DNA of 64,000 bases from Aeromicrobium sp. A1-2 (GTDB lineage: Bacteria; Actinomycetota; Actinomycetes; Propionibacteriales; Nocardioidaceae): contig NZ_CP027482.1 of NCBI RefSeq assembly GCF_003443875.1, positions 2,914,001 through 2,978,000 on the forward strand, read 5' to 3'. Position 1 is the first letter of the stretch. Every line of letters begins with the position of its first letter. The position numbers were made by a program, and so were the translations under genes. The notes beneath the pieces are model-generated. The model saw only the letters and a program-made list of their open reading frames with translations. It was not told the origin of the DNA and made no database searches. Below are positions 46,113-54,165 of the stretch, in pieces.

Positions 46113-46183
46113 CAGACCAGGGCGGTGTCCTGGCGGCGTATCGGGCCCCCCGATGCTCCGCTGGGGCACCGCCCTGGTGTCTG
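46113..46183. terminator. Long inverted repeat between acyl-CoA dehydrogenase and SRP RNA genes
   Basis: CAGACCAGGGCGGTG pairs with CACCGCCCTGGTGTCTG (one bulge) around a 39-nt loop that contains an inner hairpin ATCGGG/CCCGAT. It has no T-run. It probably serves as a terminator for both converging transcripts, or forms a small structured RNA. Confidence 0.5.
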
Positions 46184-46199
46184 CCCAGGGCATGAAGGA

Positions 46200-46283
46200 C
46201 CCCTCGCGCACCCGACAGAGGTCACTGACCCTTGCTGCCTTCCGGCCCTGGGGGAGTTGGGTGATGTGTCGCCGCGCGAGGGG
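46200..46283 (-). ncRNA. ffs: SRP RNA (4.5S type)
   Basis: On the minus strand, a closed hairpin: outer arms CCCCTCGCGC and GCGCGAGGGG, with the apical SRP domain IV sequence GGGCCGGAAGGCAGCAAGGG containing the GGAA tetraloop and the asymmetric A-rich loop that binds Ffh. Ends are estimated from the outer stem. In actinobacteria ffs commonly lies near dnaX and tRNA-Ser, as here. Confidence 0.9.
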
Positions 46284-46391
46284 CTTCGACCATCATACGG
46301 AGAGGTCCCGCGCGTGCTCAAGTCGGGAGCACGAGACCCGACGGGGATGCCGATTCGTCGGTGGCCGATCACGACCGGTAACCTCATCCAC

Positions 46392-46479
46392 GGAGGATTC
46401 GCATAGTGGCCTAGTGCGCTCGCTTGGAAAGCGGGTTGAGTGAAAGCTCTCAGGGGTTCGAATCCCCTATCCTCCGCCA
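46392..46479 (+). tRNA. tRNA-Ser(GGA)
   Basis: 88 nt with a long variable arm. The acceptor stem is GGAGGAT/ATCCTCC, the anticodon loop TTGGAAA gives anticodon GGA, the T-loop is GGTTCGAATCC, and 3' CCA is encoded. Its last 16 bases before CA are duplicated about 110 bp downstream. Confidence 0.95.
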
Positions 46480-46484
46480 ATGTG

Positions 46485-46519
46485 CTGTGGCCGTCCCTGT
46501 TCTTTGGGGGCGGCCACAG
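46485..46519 (+). terminator. Hairpin after tRNA-Ser
   Basis: CTGTGGCCG pairs with CGGCCACAG, loop of 17 nt that includes TTCTTT. It starts 6 bp past the tRNA; probable terminator. Confidence 0.6.
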
Positions 46520-46572
46520 TGCGTTGTTGCAGCAGAGCGGATTCGGGGAGGAGCGAGGAACGAGCGACGGAG

Positions 46573-46588
46573 TCCCCTATCCTCCGCC
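46573..46588 (+). repeat. Duplicate of the tRNA-Ser 3' end (integration scar)
   Basis: TCCCCTATCCTCCGCC, identical to 46463-46478 inside tRNA-Ser. Direct repeats of a tRNA 3' end usually mark attL/attR of an integrated element; here only about 94 bp lie between, so the element is gone or its other end has decayed. Confidence 0.7.
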
Positions 46589-46606
46589 GATTGAAGCCGG
46601 CCTCTG

Positions 46607-46944
46607 CTATTCGGTTCTCTTCCATGCCTTGAGCGTCCCCGTCAGGTCAGCCCTCAGCTCGGGCCGGGTCTGCACGATCAGGGAGGTATAGATCGTCTCG
46701 TCCGAAACCCGCATCTGCTCATCGTCTGGGAAGTTTCGGATGAACAGGCACGAGAATTGTTGCGGTGACCACCACGATCCAAGTCCCGCCTCGACGTGAG
46801 CCCGCGGGCGGTCGTCGGCAGCGAGCTTGCCCAACCGCGGCCTCGGCCGAGACCCCTGGAGATGACTTCGCGTTCGTCACGACTCAGACGCAACGCCGGA
46901 CGCGGCTTTCTTGATCCGCTGTCGAACACCTCGCGCTGCTTCAA
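46607..46944 (-). pseudogene. IS30-family transposase remnant
   Basis: Two frames on the minus strand carry pieces of an IS30 transposase. One has the N-terminal RLSRDEREVISRGLGRG (start of the HTH region); the other has WWSPQQFSCLFIRNFPDDEQ and then MRVSDETIYTSLIVQTRPEL, matching the IS30 middle region SPxQI...FPDD...MRVSHETIY. The frames do not join, and the catalytic DDE core is absent, so it is a decayed fragment. It lies just beyond the tRNA-Ser scar. The 257 bp on its right (46945-47201) hold no gene that I can support. Confidence 0.65.
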
Positions 46945-47201
46945 TCACTTGCACGCCGTCGCTCTCGTGACATTTGCGGCGGCAGCCACATGCCGCAGCG
47001 TGGCACTCGATGCCCTCGCATCGAAGAACGCCGTCCGCTGTTCCAGTGCCTTTGGCGTCCGACCCTCAGACCCGCTCATGCTCATCTGGGAAGCAGACAT
47101 CAGACAGGTTCAAGATCCATGTGGTGGAAACTCAACGCCGGCTCCGCCCGGAGCCATTGCGGGCTGTCCGCAGTCGGTGATCTCAGCGGAGAGTCGGACG
47201 A

Positions 47202-48683
47202 CTAGGAGCAGGCGAAGGCGAGGAGCACCTCTTGATCGTGATTGTTGCTGTTGCTCGCGTCGCCTCCGGATCCTGTGAGGATCCTCGCGTCAAGAGGAAC
47301 TGAGAGTTCCTGAGGGTCGTCCAGGAGTGCGGTGTAGGTGAATTCGATAAAGAATTTCGAAACCACGTCAGGCTCGATGGGCGTGCTGCTCGAGAACTGG
47401 TAGTCCGAGCCGACCTCGGTCATGGTCCAATCGGAGTCGTAGGTGTAACTGGGGTCGAAGATGTCGTAGACCGGTATGAGTTTTGCGCCGGTGATTCGCG
47501 GATTCGTCGGGAGCGTCACGGTGATGGGCCCGTGCGACGCGCCGGCTCCGAGGTTGCGGATTTCAAACCACAGTTGGACCGTCTTCGAGCAATCAACGAT
47601 GGACGGCATGAGTGTGATGACCGGCACAAGATCAGGTGGCGGGCAGGCCGTGAATTCAAGCGTTGTCGCGTACGCGTTGTTGGCGGGAGTCGTGTCCCCT
47701 CCTGAGCCGGTCGCCAGCGTGGCGTTGAAGACATACTGATTCGATGTCAGCGAGTCGGACGGCAGGCTGGAGAAGGTGAACGACATCACGAACGACGTGC
47801 GTTCACGGGCTCCGATTGGCGCACTTCTCGTAATTTTGTAGTTCGTTCCGACCTCGGTCAACGACCACCCCGAAGCGGTGACGACAGCATCTGTGATTCG
47901 CGGATTCATCGGCAGAGTCACTGTGACTTCGCCGTCAGAGACCTCCGTGCCTTCGTTCTTGATTTCGAAGGTCAGCGAGTTTCTTGCAGTGCACGCAGTA
48001 GAGGGGGCGTCGAGTGTCGTGGTCTGCAGAGCCAGATCAACACCTGAGGCGCTCAGCGTCGGCTGGTTGTTCTCGTCATCGGTGGACAGAACAGTGTTCG
48101 CACAACGCGCAAGCGTCGTCACTCGAACCTTCGACTCCTTGTTGATCGCAATCAGCGCTGTACGATCGCCAGCAATACCCTCCGAGGTCGTGACGCCAAT
48201 CCGTGAGTGAGAAGTGTTCAGCCCATTCACCGGAGCTAGACCGATCTGGAGTGTTGACCCGGCATAAAAGGCCGCGAGGTCTGCGTGGAGTGCCCGGCCC
48301 TCGGCCGAAACGTGCTTGCCGTCGGGTGCAATCAGCGGAGAAATGTTATTCGCGTCCGACCAAAAGCCTGCCGCGTATGCCTGCGTCGCAAGTAGGTAGA
48401 CGCGGTGCTTCGAGGCGTCCAATAGTTGTGTTGCCATTTCGGAGGCCGTACTCGCATGGATGCCGGCGTCGACGAAACGCTGTTCAGCGTTCACCGACAC
48501 GTCCGCCGACCATGGGTCCGAAGCAGTCGAAGCGGTTCCAGTTCCCTTCACGGACGACCGCGGGTCCGCCCCCCCGCGATCGATCGACGCCCTCGGCTCG
48601 GCGTTCACCATGAACCCCGCCAGGATCATGGAGACAGCAAGCGCAGTCGTCAGAACGGATGGCAACTGCCGGCGTGCGCGCAT
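47202..48683 (-). CDS. Secreted protein with two tandem CARDB/DUF11-like repeats
   Basis: A 493-residue exported protein. The signal peptide (RARRQLPSVLTTALAVSMIL then AGFMVNAEP, about residues 1-33) follows ATG 48683, which has AAGAGG upstream. Two similar beta-rich repeats fill about 215-335 and 340-493: LTFEIKNEGT/LWFEIRNLGA, VTVTLPMNPRIT/ITVTLPTNPRIT, SLTEVGTNYKI/TMTEVGSDYQF and TGSGGD in both. These look like CARDB or DUF11-type adhesive domains. No sortase motif or C-terminal anchor is seen, so it is probably secreted. The N-terminal 180 residues are unassigned. Codon use is less GC-rich than in the neighbours, suggesting transfer. Confidence 0.7.
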   Translation of the reverse strand: MRARRQLPSVLTTALAVSMILAGFMVNAEPRASIDRGGADPRSSVKGTGTASTASDPWSADVSVNAEQRFVDAGIHASTASEMATQLLDASKHRVYLLATQAYAAGFWSDANNISPLIAPDGKHVSAEGRALHADLAAFYAGSTLQIGLAPVNGLNTSHSRIGVTTSEGIAGDRTALIAINKESKVRVTTLARCANTVLSTDDENNQPTLSASGVDLALQTTTLDAPSTACTARNSLTFEIKNEGTEVSDGEVTVTLPMNPRITDAVVTASGWSLTEVGTNYKITRSAPIGARERTSFVMSFTFSSLPSDSLTSNQYVFNATLATGSGGDTTPANNAYATTLEFTACPPPDLVPVITLMPSIVDCSKTVQLWFEIRNLGAGASHGPITVTLPTNPRITGAKLIPVYDIFDPSYTYDSDWTMTEVGSDYQFSSSTPIEPDVVSKFFIEFTYTALLDDPQELSVPLDARILTGSGGDASNSNNHDQEVLLAFACS

Positions 48684-48885
48684 GAAAAGGCCTCTTTGTA
48701 CTGGCACAAGGTCGGAGACGAATGTCTCAGCCGCGAAATATTAACAGAGACAAACGTCCAACTTTGCGAATCCTGCAAACAGTCGCCAGGAGGCCTGCCT
48801 CCGCCGATAGCCGTTTCGACGCCGACCCGCCCACCGTCACAGGTCCGTCACCCACGCGATCCCCGCGAACCACCCCCCGGTGGCC

Positions 48886-48891
48886 TACGGT
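48886..48891 (+). promoter_or_regulatory. -10 hexamer for the small lipoprotein gene
   Basis: TACGGT, 7 nt before GTG 48899; leaderless layout, and it fixes the start. Confidence 0.4.
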
Positions 48892-48898
48892 CGAGACC

Positions 48899-49480
48899 GT
48901 GAAGTTCACAGCCCTCGTGGCCGCCCTGTGCGCCATCGCCGCAGCGTGCTCGACGACACCAGCAACGCAGGTACCCCGGGGCAACTCCGAGGTCCAGGCC
49001 GTCGATCGCCGGATCGAGCAGATCCAGGACGCCGTCGACTCCTGGCGCGACGCCGCGACCCTCGGTGCAGCGCAGGCCGCCGCCGAGGAGGCGCGCAACC
49101 TCGTGACCGGTCCCGGCGTCGAGGGATACGGAGACCTGGATCAGGACCGCAAGATCTCAGGCGACGTCGAGCGAGGACTCCTTCCCGACGAGCGCACCGC
49201 GCCCGGGCTGGCACTCGCACTCTCCGACTGCGCCGGGCCGGACCTGCTGGGCGGGTCGTGGGCCGACCAGTCGGCTCGCTGGGTGACGCTCCGCGACGCG
49301 ATTTCCGCGTGGACCCCGACCAACAACACGTTCTCCGGCCTGCCGAGCCACCCTCAACGGGTTGTCGGGTGGGCGACCCTCACGCTCCGCACGAACGACC
49401 TGGACCTGGCCCACGAGTACGCCGGGCATGCCCAGATCCACGTCGATGCCTCCCGCGAGGCAGTCGCCGACTGCCGGTAG
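48899..49480 (+). CDS. Small lipoprotein of unknown function
   Basis: A 193-residue protein from GTG 48899. The signal peptide KFTALVAALCAIAAACSTTP has its lipobox Cys at about residue 17, so it is an anchored lipoprotein. The mature part is helical and acidic (VQAVDRRIEQIQDAVDSWRD, about 32-51), with a single later pair of Cys (SDCAGPD and VADCR) that may form a disulfide. No family is recognised. The frame is open upstream to 48722 but that stretch lacks a signal sequence. It is convergent with lacI with 8 bp between stops. Confidence 0.7.
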   Translation: MKFTALVAALCAIAAACSTTPATQVPRGNSEVQAVDRRIEQIQDAVDSWRDAATLGAAQAAAEEARNLVTGPGVEGYGDLDQDRKISGDVERGLLPDERTAPGLALALSDCAGPDLLGGSWADQSARWVTLRDAISAWTPTNNTFSGLPSHPQRVVGWATLTLRTNDLDLAHEYAGHAQIHVDASREAVADCR

Positions 49481-49488
49481 TCCGCGGG

Positions 49489-50511
49489 TCAGACCTTGGG
49501 CGGCCCGGTCGAACCACGGACGATCAGGTCGCACGAGACGACGAGTTCCTCGGCCTCGGTCGGCCGCCCTGCCAGCAGGTCGAGTGCCATCTGGCCGGCC
49601 AGCTTGCCCTGTCGGGACACTGACTGCGTCACGGTGCTCAGGTCGAACACCTCGGCCATCGGGTGGCCGTCGATCCCGATGACCGAGATCTCACCCGGGA
49701 CCGCGATGCCCCGCGCACTGAGGCCGGCGTACGCGCCGACGGCGATCTCGTCGGAATAGCACAGGATCGCGGTCGGGGGCTCGAGAAGGGCAAGCAGCGC
49801 ATCGACCCCGGCCGACCCGGCCATCGGTCCTGCGTCGGCGGTCGTCAGGTACTCGGCCGGCACGGTGATCCCATGGGCGTCCAGACGGTCGCGATAGGTC
49901 TGGGTCCGGACGATGTCGGCGGACCACGCGGCACCCGCGGTGTCGCCGGTCCGGATCATCGCGATGCGGCGGTGCCCCAGGCCCAGGAGGTGATCCATCG
50001 CGAGCGTGGTTGCCTCAACGTCGTCCGCCCGCACGTGGGGATAGTCGCGCAGCTGTCCTCCCGCGACGACGACGTGGACGCCCAGCAGATCGAGGCGTTC
50101 CTCCTCCGCGGCCGGCAGCGGCAGCGCGATCAGCACGACGGCATCGACCTTGCGGCGGGCCGGGAGCTGGCGGAAGAATCGGCTGCGCTGGGCAGCGCCG
50201 TCGACCTGGTAGACCAGCACGTCCAGGTCTGCCTCTCGGAGCACTCCCTCGATCGCCGCGAGCATCGCGGAGTAGAACCATACGTCGATCTTGGGAACGA
50301 CCACAGCGACACGACCGGTCGCTCGGCGTGACAGCGCCGACGCCTCCGGCGACACGACGTACGACAGATCCTCGGCGACCAGACGGATCCGGACGCGGGT
50401 GGCCTCGCTGACCCCGGGGACATCTCGCAGCGCACGCGAGACCGTCGCGATCGAGACGCCCGCATGACGGGCCACATCGACCATGTTGATCTCCGGCGCG
50501 GGGTCAGGCAT
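49489..50511 (-). CDS. LacI-family repressor of the adjacent sugar operon
   Basis: A 340-residue LacI/GalR regulator. The HTH and hinge are intact: NMVDVARHAGVSIATVSRAL (about residues 9-28), then the hinge region SYVVSPEASALSRRATGRVA (about 51-70). The periplasmic-binding-like domain follows, with a typical AILCYSDEIAVGAYAGLSAR and ISVIGIDGHP. It is divergent from the sugar-binding lipoprotein gene. Two palindromic LacI operators lie in the 144-bp gap (50531 and 50617). The expected ligand is the sugar taken up by the operon. Start at ATG 50511 gives the usual N-terminal length. Confidence 0.9.
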   Translation of the reverse strand: MPDPAPEINMVDVARHAGVSIATVSRALRDVPGVSEATRVRIRLVAEDLSYVVSPEASALSRRATGRVAVVVPKIDVWFYSAMLAAIEGVLREADLDVLVYQVDGAAQRSRFFRQLPARRKVDAVVLIALPLPAAEEERLDLLGVHVVVAGGQLRDYPHVRADDVEATTLAMDHLLGLGHRRIAMIRTGDTAGAAWSADIVRTQTYRDRLDAHGITVPAEYLTTADAGPMAGSAGVDALLALLEPPTAILCYSDEIAVGAYAGLSARGIAVPGEISVIGIDGHPMAEVFDLSTVTQSVSRQGKLAGQMALDLLAGRPTEAEELVVSCDLIVRGSTGPPKV

Positions 50512-50530
50512 GCCCTCACGATAGCCAGTT

Positions 50531-50544
50531 CGCAAACGGTTACG
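50531..50544. promoter_or_regulatory. LacI-type operator 1 (near the repressor gene)
   Basis: CGCAAACGGTTACG, a palindrome-like box with the CG centre of LacI/GalR operators. One base differs from the reverse complement of operator 2. Confidence 0.75.
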
Positions 50545-50564
50545 TCGATTCCTTGACGTACAAC

Positions 50565-50580
50565 TGTGACGTGAGTCACT
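50565..50580. promoter_or_regulatory. Crp-like site upstream of the sugar operon
   Basis: TGTGA-CGTGAG-TCACT, a near-consensus Crp/GlxR box midway between the two LacI operators. It suggests cAMP-Crp control of sugar uptake. Compare 55153. Confidence 0.65.
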
Positions 50581-50616
50581 GTGGAAAAGAGGGAGTGCCT
50601 CTTCGGTGGCAACTCA

Positions 50617-50630
50617 CGTAAACGTTTGCG
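50617..50630. promoter_or_regulatory. LacI-type operator 2 (near the transporter operon)
   Basis: CGTAAACGTTTGCG, the better palindrome of the two, 26 bp before the lipoprotein start codon; suited to block its promoter. Confidence 0.8.
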
Positions 50631-50655
50631 CAGGTCGACGATTCGAGGAGTAGGC

Positions 50656-51975
50656 ATGTCCACACGCAGGAGATTCCGGCTGGCGACCATCGGACTGGGC
50701 GCGGCTTCGGCCATGGTCCTCTCGGGCTGCCTGTCCGGCGGAGGAAGCGACAACAACAGCAGCGGTGGCGAGAGCAAGGGCGACGGGACCGTGACGATCC
50801 TCGGCGCCTTCGGCGGCGCTGAGAAGGAAGCGTTCGTCGCCTCGCTCAAGGAGTTCGAGTCCTCGTCGGGCATCACGATCGACTACACCGACGACCAGGA
50901 CTTCGCCACGACCATCAAGGCCAAGGTCAACTCGGGCGCCGCGCCTGACATCGGCCTGTTCCCGCAGCCTGGAGGGCTGCTGGAGCTGTCCGACGACATC
51001 ACCCCGCTCGGCGACGTTCTCGACGTCAACGCGATCAAGTCCACGCTGATCCCGGGCTTCCTGGAAGCCACGACCAAGGGCGGCAACATCTACGGCGCCC
51101 CGATGCGCATGGCCGTCAAGAGCCTGGTCTGGTATCCCAAGGACGCCTACGACGAGACCGGACTCTCGAAGGAGCCCGCATCGATCCAGGAGCTCCAAGG
51201 CATCACCGACAAGCTCAAGGCCGACACCAAAGCGCCGTGGTGCATGGGATGGGAGTCCGACCAGGCCACCGGCTGGGTCGGCACGGACTGGCTCGAGGAG
51301 TACGTCCTCCGCGTCAACGGTCCCGATGTCTACGACCAGTGGGTCAAGCACGAGATCCCGTTCAACGACCCGCAGATCGTCAAGGCGCTCGACGAGTTCG
51401 GCAAGATCGCCAAGACCAACGGGGAGGTGTTCGGCGGGGCCAAGGGCATCCTCAACACCGGATTCGCCGATGCCATGAACCCCGCGTTCAAGGCCAAGCC
51501 CGACTGCATGCTGATGCGCCAGGGCAACTTCGCGACAGGTTTCTTCCCCGACCAGGTCCAGGCGGACCTCGACGGCTCAGTCGGCACCTTCGTGTTCCCG
51601 CCCTTCCAGGGTGGCTACACCGGTCAGCCGATCCTTGGCGGCGGTGACCTCGCGGCGGCCTTCAACGGCGGCGACTCGGACGTCAAGCAGGTCATGGAGT
51701 TCCTCACCTCGGACAAGTTTGGCGGCGAGTGGGCCGCAGCCGGCGGCTGGCTCTCCCCGCACAAGACGTTCGATGCGAGCCAGTACGCCGACGAGACGAC
51801 TCGCAACATCGCGACGCTGGCAGCTGATGCGGATGTCTTCCGATTCGACGCCTCGGACCTGATGCCGAAGGAGGTCGGTTCGGGCACCTTCTGGACCGGC
51901 ATGGTCGACTGGGTGAGCGGCGAGTCCTCGCAGAAGACGCTGGACGCGATCGAGGCGTCCTGGCCCAAGTCATGA
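50656..51975 (+). CDS. Sugar-binding lipoprotein of an ABC importer
   Basis: A 439-residue extracellular solute-binding protein (family 1, alpha-glucoside/AglE type). The signal peptide (RRRFRLATIGLGAASAMVL) ends in lipobox LSGC (Cys about residue 24). The mature chain starts with a Gly/Ser linker and then TVTILGAFGGAEKEAFVASL. The C-terminal part is typical of oligosaccharide binders (FVFPPFQGGYTGQPILGGGD). ATG 50656 sits behind GAGGAG. It is the first gene of the operon binding protein-permease-permease-hydrolase and overlaps the first permease by 4 bp. Confidence 0.9.
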   Translation: MSTRRRFRLATIGLGAASAMVLSGCLSGGGSDNNSSGGESKGDGTVTILGAFGGAEKEAFVASLKEFESSSGITIDYTDDQDFATTIKAKVNSGAAPDIGLFPQPGGLLELSDDITPLGDVLDVNAIKSTLIPGFLEATTKGGNIYGAPMRMAVKSLVWYPKDAYDETGLSKEPASIQELQGITDKLKADTKAPWCMGWESDQATGWVGTDWLEEYVLRVNGPDVYDQWVKHEIPFNDPQIVKALDEFGKIAKTNGEVFGGAKGILNTGFADAMNPAFKAKPDCMLMRQGNFATGFFPDQVQADLDGSVGTFVFPPFQGGYTGQPILGGGDLAAAFNGGDSDVKQVMEFLTSDKFGGEWAAAGGWLSPHKTFDASQYADETTRNIATLAADADVFRFDASDLMPKEVGSGTFWTGMVDWVSGESSQKTLDAIEASWPKS

Positions 51976-53120
51976 CCGTCACCACCGACCGCCCTGACAC
52001 CGGTTCGCCGGTGTCAGGGTCGGAGGGCAAGCGAAGCGCGGACGTTCGCGCGATCGCGATCGGTGTCGTCGGCATGGCCGTTGTGCTGTGGTTGATGCTC
52101 AACGTGTTCCTGGCGTTCAGCCTCTACCCCGAGGTCTTCCTCGACAGCAAGATCGTCATCGGCATTGTCGCCGTGATCGTGGGCGTCGGTGGCGCTGGCG
52201 CGTTCTTCTTCTTCCTCAACATGTTCGTCGAGGGCCTCCCGGACCGCCTGTCACGCGGACTCATGCCGTACGCGTATCTGCTGCCGGGCCTGGGCCTTGT
52301 CTCCCTGATGCTGATCTACCCGACGATCCAGACGATCCAGTACTCATTCGCGGACAAGAAGAGCGAGCGCTACGTCGGCTTCGAGAATTACCGCTACATC
52401 TTCGGCAGCCAGGCGTTTCGCGACTCGATCGTCAACAACTTGATCTGGTTGCTGATCGTCCCCACCATCACCGTCATGATCGGCATCGCGGTCGCGGTGC
52501 TCGCCGACAAGCTCTCGACGTCCGGCGAGAAGTTGGCCAAGAGCACGATCTTCCTGCCGATGGCGATCTCTTTCGTCGGCGCCTCGGCGATCTGGGGACT
52601 GGTCTACGACTACTCCGTCGGCGACAAGCAGACCGGCCTGCTGAATGCCGTCTGGACCGGTCTCGGGGGCTCGGCCCAGACGTGGCTGCAGATTCCGACC
52701 GGCAAGCTCAACTCCCTGTTGCTGATGGTCATCCTGATCTGGCTGCAGGTCGGCTTCGCGATGATCCTGCTGTCATCGGCCATCAAGGGCGTCCCGGAGG
52801 ACACCGTCGAGGCCGCCCGCATCGACGGGGCCTCGGAGTGGCAGATCTTCGCCCGGGTCGTGATCCCGCAGATCAAGGGCACCATCATCACGGTCTTCAT
52901 CACCGTGCTGATCCTGGTGCTGAAGGTCTTCGACATCGTCTACGTCCTGACCAACGGGCGGTTCGACACCAACGTCATCGCCAACTTGTTCTTCAACGAG
53001 CTGTTCGCCAACGGACAGGCCGGACGCGCCTCGGCGATCGTGGTGGTCTTGCTGCTTGCGGTCACCCCGGTGCTGATCTACCAGGTACGTCACTTCCGCC
53101 AAGAGGAGGCGAACGGATGA
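51972..53120 (+). CDS. Sugar ABC transporter permease 1
   Basis: A 382-residue permease of the MalF/AglF type. An extended N-terminus with two extra spans (IAIGVVGMAVVLWLMLNVFL and IVIGIVAVIVGVGGAGAFFF) precedes the six-span core. The cytoplasmic EAA loop EAARIDGASEWQIFARVVIP (about residues 277-296) contacts the ATPase. The long N-terminal extension fits AglF-type alpha-glucoside permeases better than plain MalF. It overlaps the binding protein by 4 bp and the next permease by 4 bp. Confidence 0.92.
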   Translation: MTVTTDRPDTGSPVSGSEGKRSADVRAIAIGVVGMAVVLWLMLNVFLAFSLYPEVFLDSKIVIGIVAVIVGVGGAGAFFFFLNMFVEGLPDRLSRGLMPYAYLLPGLGLVSLMLIYPTIQTIQYSFADKKSERYVGFENYRYIFGSQAFRDSIVNNLIWLLIVPTITVMIGIAVAVLADKLSTSGEKLAKSTIFLPMAISFVGASAIWGLVYDYSVGDKQTGLLNAVWTGLGGSAQTWLQIPTGKLNSLLLMVILIWLQVGFAMILLSSAIKGVPEDTVEAARIDGASEWQIFARVVIPQIKGTIITVFITVLILVLKVFDIVYVLTNGRFDTNVIANLFFNELFANGQAGRASAIVVVLLLAVTPVLIYQVRHFRQEEANG

Positions 53121-54043
53121 GCGACCCCATGGATGCCGTGATGGTGGCCGAGGCCGGCTCGGAGCACCAGGGCCGCAAGCGAACCCGCGGGGTCATGAAG
53201 GACGGCCGCAGGCGGAGTCCGTTCGCAATCGGCACGATGGTCGCACTCTGCTTGTTGTGGACCCTGCCCACGATCGGCCTGCTCGTGACGTCGTTCCGCT
53301 CGCGCGACGACACCGTGAGCTCGGGCTGGTGGACCGCGATCTTCGACCCGTTCGGGACCGGATGGACCTTCGGCAACTACCAACGGGTGTTCGACGGCAC
53401 GGACCTCGGCACCGGATTCGTCAACAGCATCGTGGTCGCGGTCCCGGCGACGGTCATCCCGATCATGTTCGCGGCATTCGCCGCGTACGCGTTCACGTTC
53501 ATGGATTTCCGCGGCAAGGACATCCTGTTCATCGTGATCGTGGCCCTGCTCGTCGTCCCGATCCAGGTGGCGTTCCAGCCGATGCTCAACTTGCTCGGCC
53601 CGCGCGGCTTTGACATCTCGGGCGAGTACCTCGCGGTCTGGTTGCTGCACACCGGATTCGGGATGCCCCTGGCGATCTATGTCCTGCGCAACTACATGAC
53701 GACCCTTCCGCGGACCGTCATCGAGTCGGCGAAGATCGACGGCGCGACGCACTACCAAACGTTCTGGCGGCTGATCGTGCCGATGTCGGTGCCTGCCCTC
53801 GCAGCATTCGCGATCCTGCAGTTCCTGTGGGTGTGGAATGACCTGCTGATCGCCAAGCTGTTCCTCAACAACTCCAACTCGACCGTCATCGTCGAACTGC
53901 AGTCGCTGCTCGGCACCCAGGGTCAGGGCAAGGAGTTGCTGACCGCAGGAGCATTCGTGTCGATGATGCTGCCGATGATCGTGTTCTTCACCTTGCAGCG
54001 GTTCTTCGTCCGGGGTCTGACAGCCGGAGCCGTGAAGGGATGA
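53117..54043 (+). CDS. Sugar ABC transporter permease 2
   Basis: A 308-residue MalG/AglG-type permease. About 30 cytoplasmic N-terminal residues are followed by six spans; the EAA loop is SAKIDGATHYQTFWRLIVPM (about residues 209-228). It ends RFFVRGLTAGAVKG, the normal tail for this family. ATG 53117 follows AGAGGAGG and overlaps the previous stop (ATGA). The frame upstream to 52088 is shadow. Its own stop lies in ATGA, shared with a 41-codon ORF. Confidence 0.92.
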   Translation: MSDPMDAVMVAEAGSEHQGRKRTRGVMKDGRRRSPFAIGTMVALCLLWTLPTIGLLVTSFRSRDDTVSSGWWTAIFDPFGTGWTFGNYQRVFDGTDLGTGFVNSIVVAVPATVIPIMFAAFAAYAFTFMDFRGKDILFIVIVALLVVPIQVAFQPMLNLLGPRGFDISGEYLAVWLLHTGFGMPLAIYVLRNYMTTLPRTVIESAKIDGATHYQTFWRLIVPMSVPALAAFAILQFLWVWNDLLIAKLFLNNSNSTVIVELQSLLGTQGQGKELLTAGAFVSMMLPMIVFFTLQRFFVRGLTAGAVKG

Positions 54044-54165
54044 GCGACAGCGAGACCCGAGGCCCCCTTCACCTCGCCCGGGACCGCGTGATCCTCGTGC
54101 TCGCACCGTCCTCGTGGGGGGAGCCTCCGATCCTGCACGTCCGCGCGGATGCCGGCCATGTTTGA
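54040..54165 (+). CDS. Possible 41-residue coupling ORF before the hydrolase
   Basis: An ATG overlapping the permease stop by 4 bp opens a 41-codon frame (MSDSETRGPLHLARDRVILV and on to ADAGHV). Its TGA overlaps the start region of the GH gene (ATG at 54158). The GH start has no visible ribosome binding site, so translation may reach it by coupling through this ORF. Alternatively the hydrolase gene lost its proper N-terminus through a frameshift. No similarity is recognised. Confidence 0.35.
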   Translation: MSDSETRGPLHLARDRVILVLAPSSWGEPPILHVRADAGHV

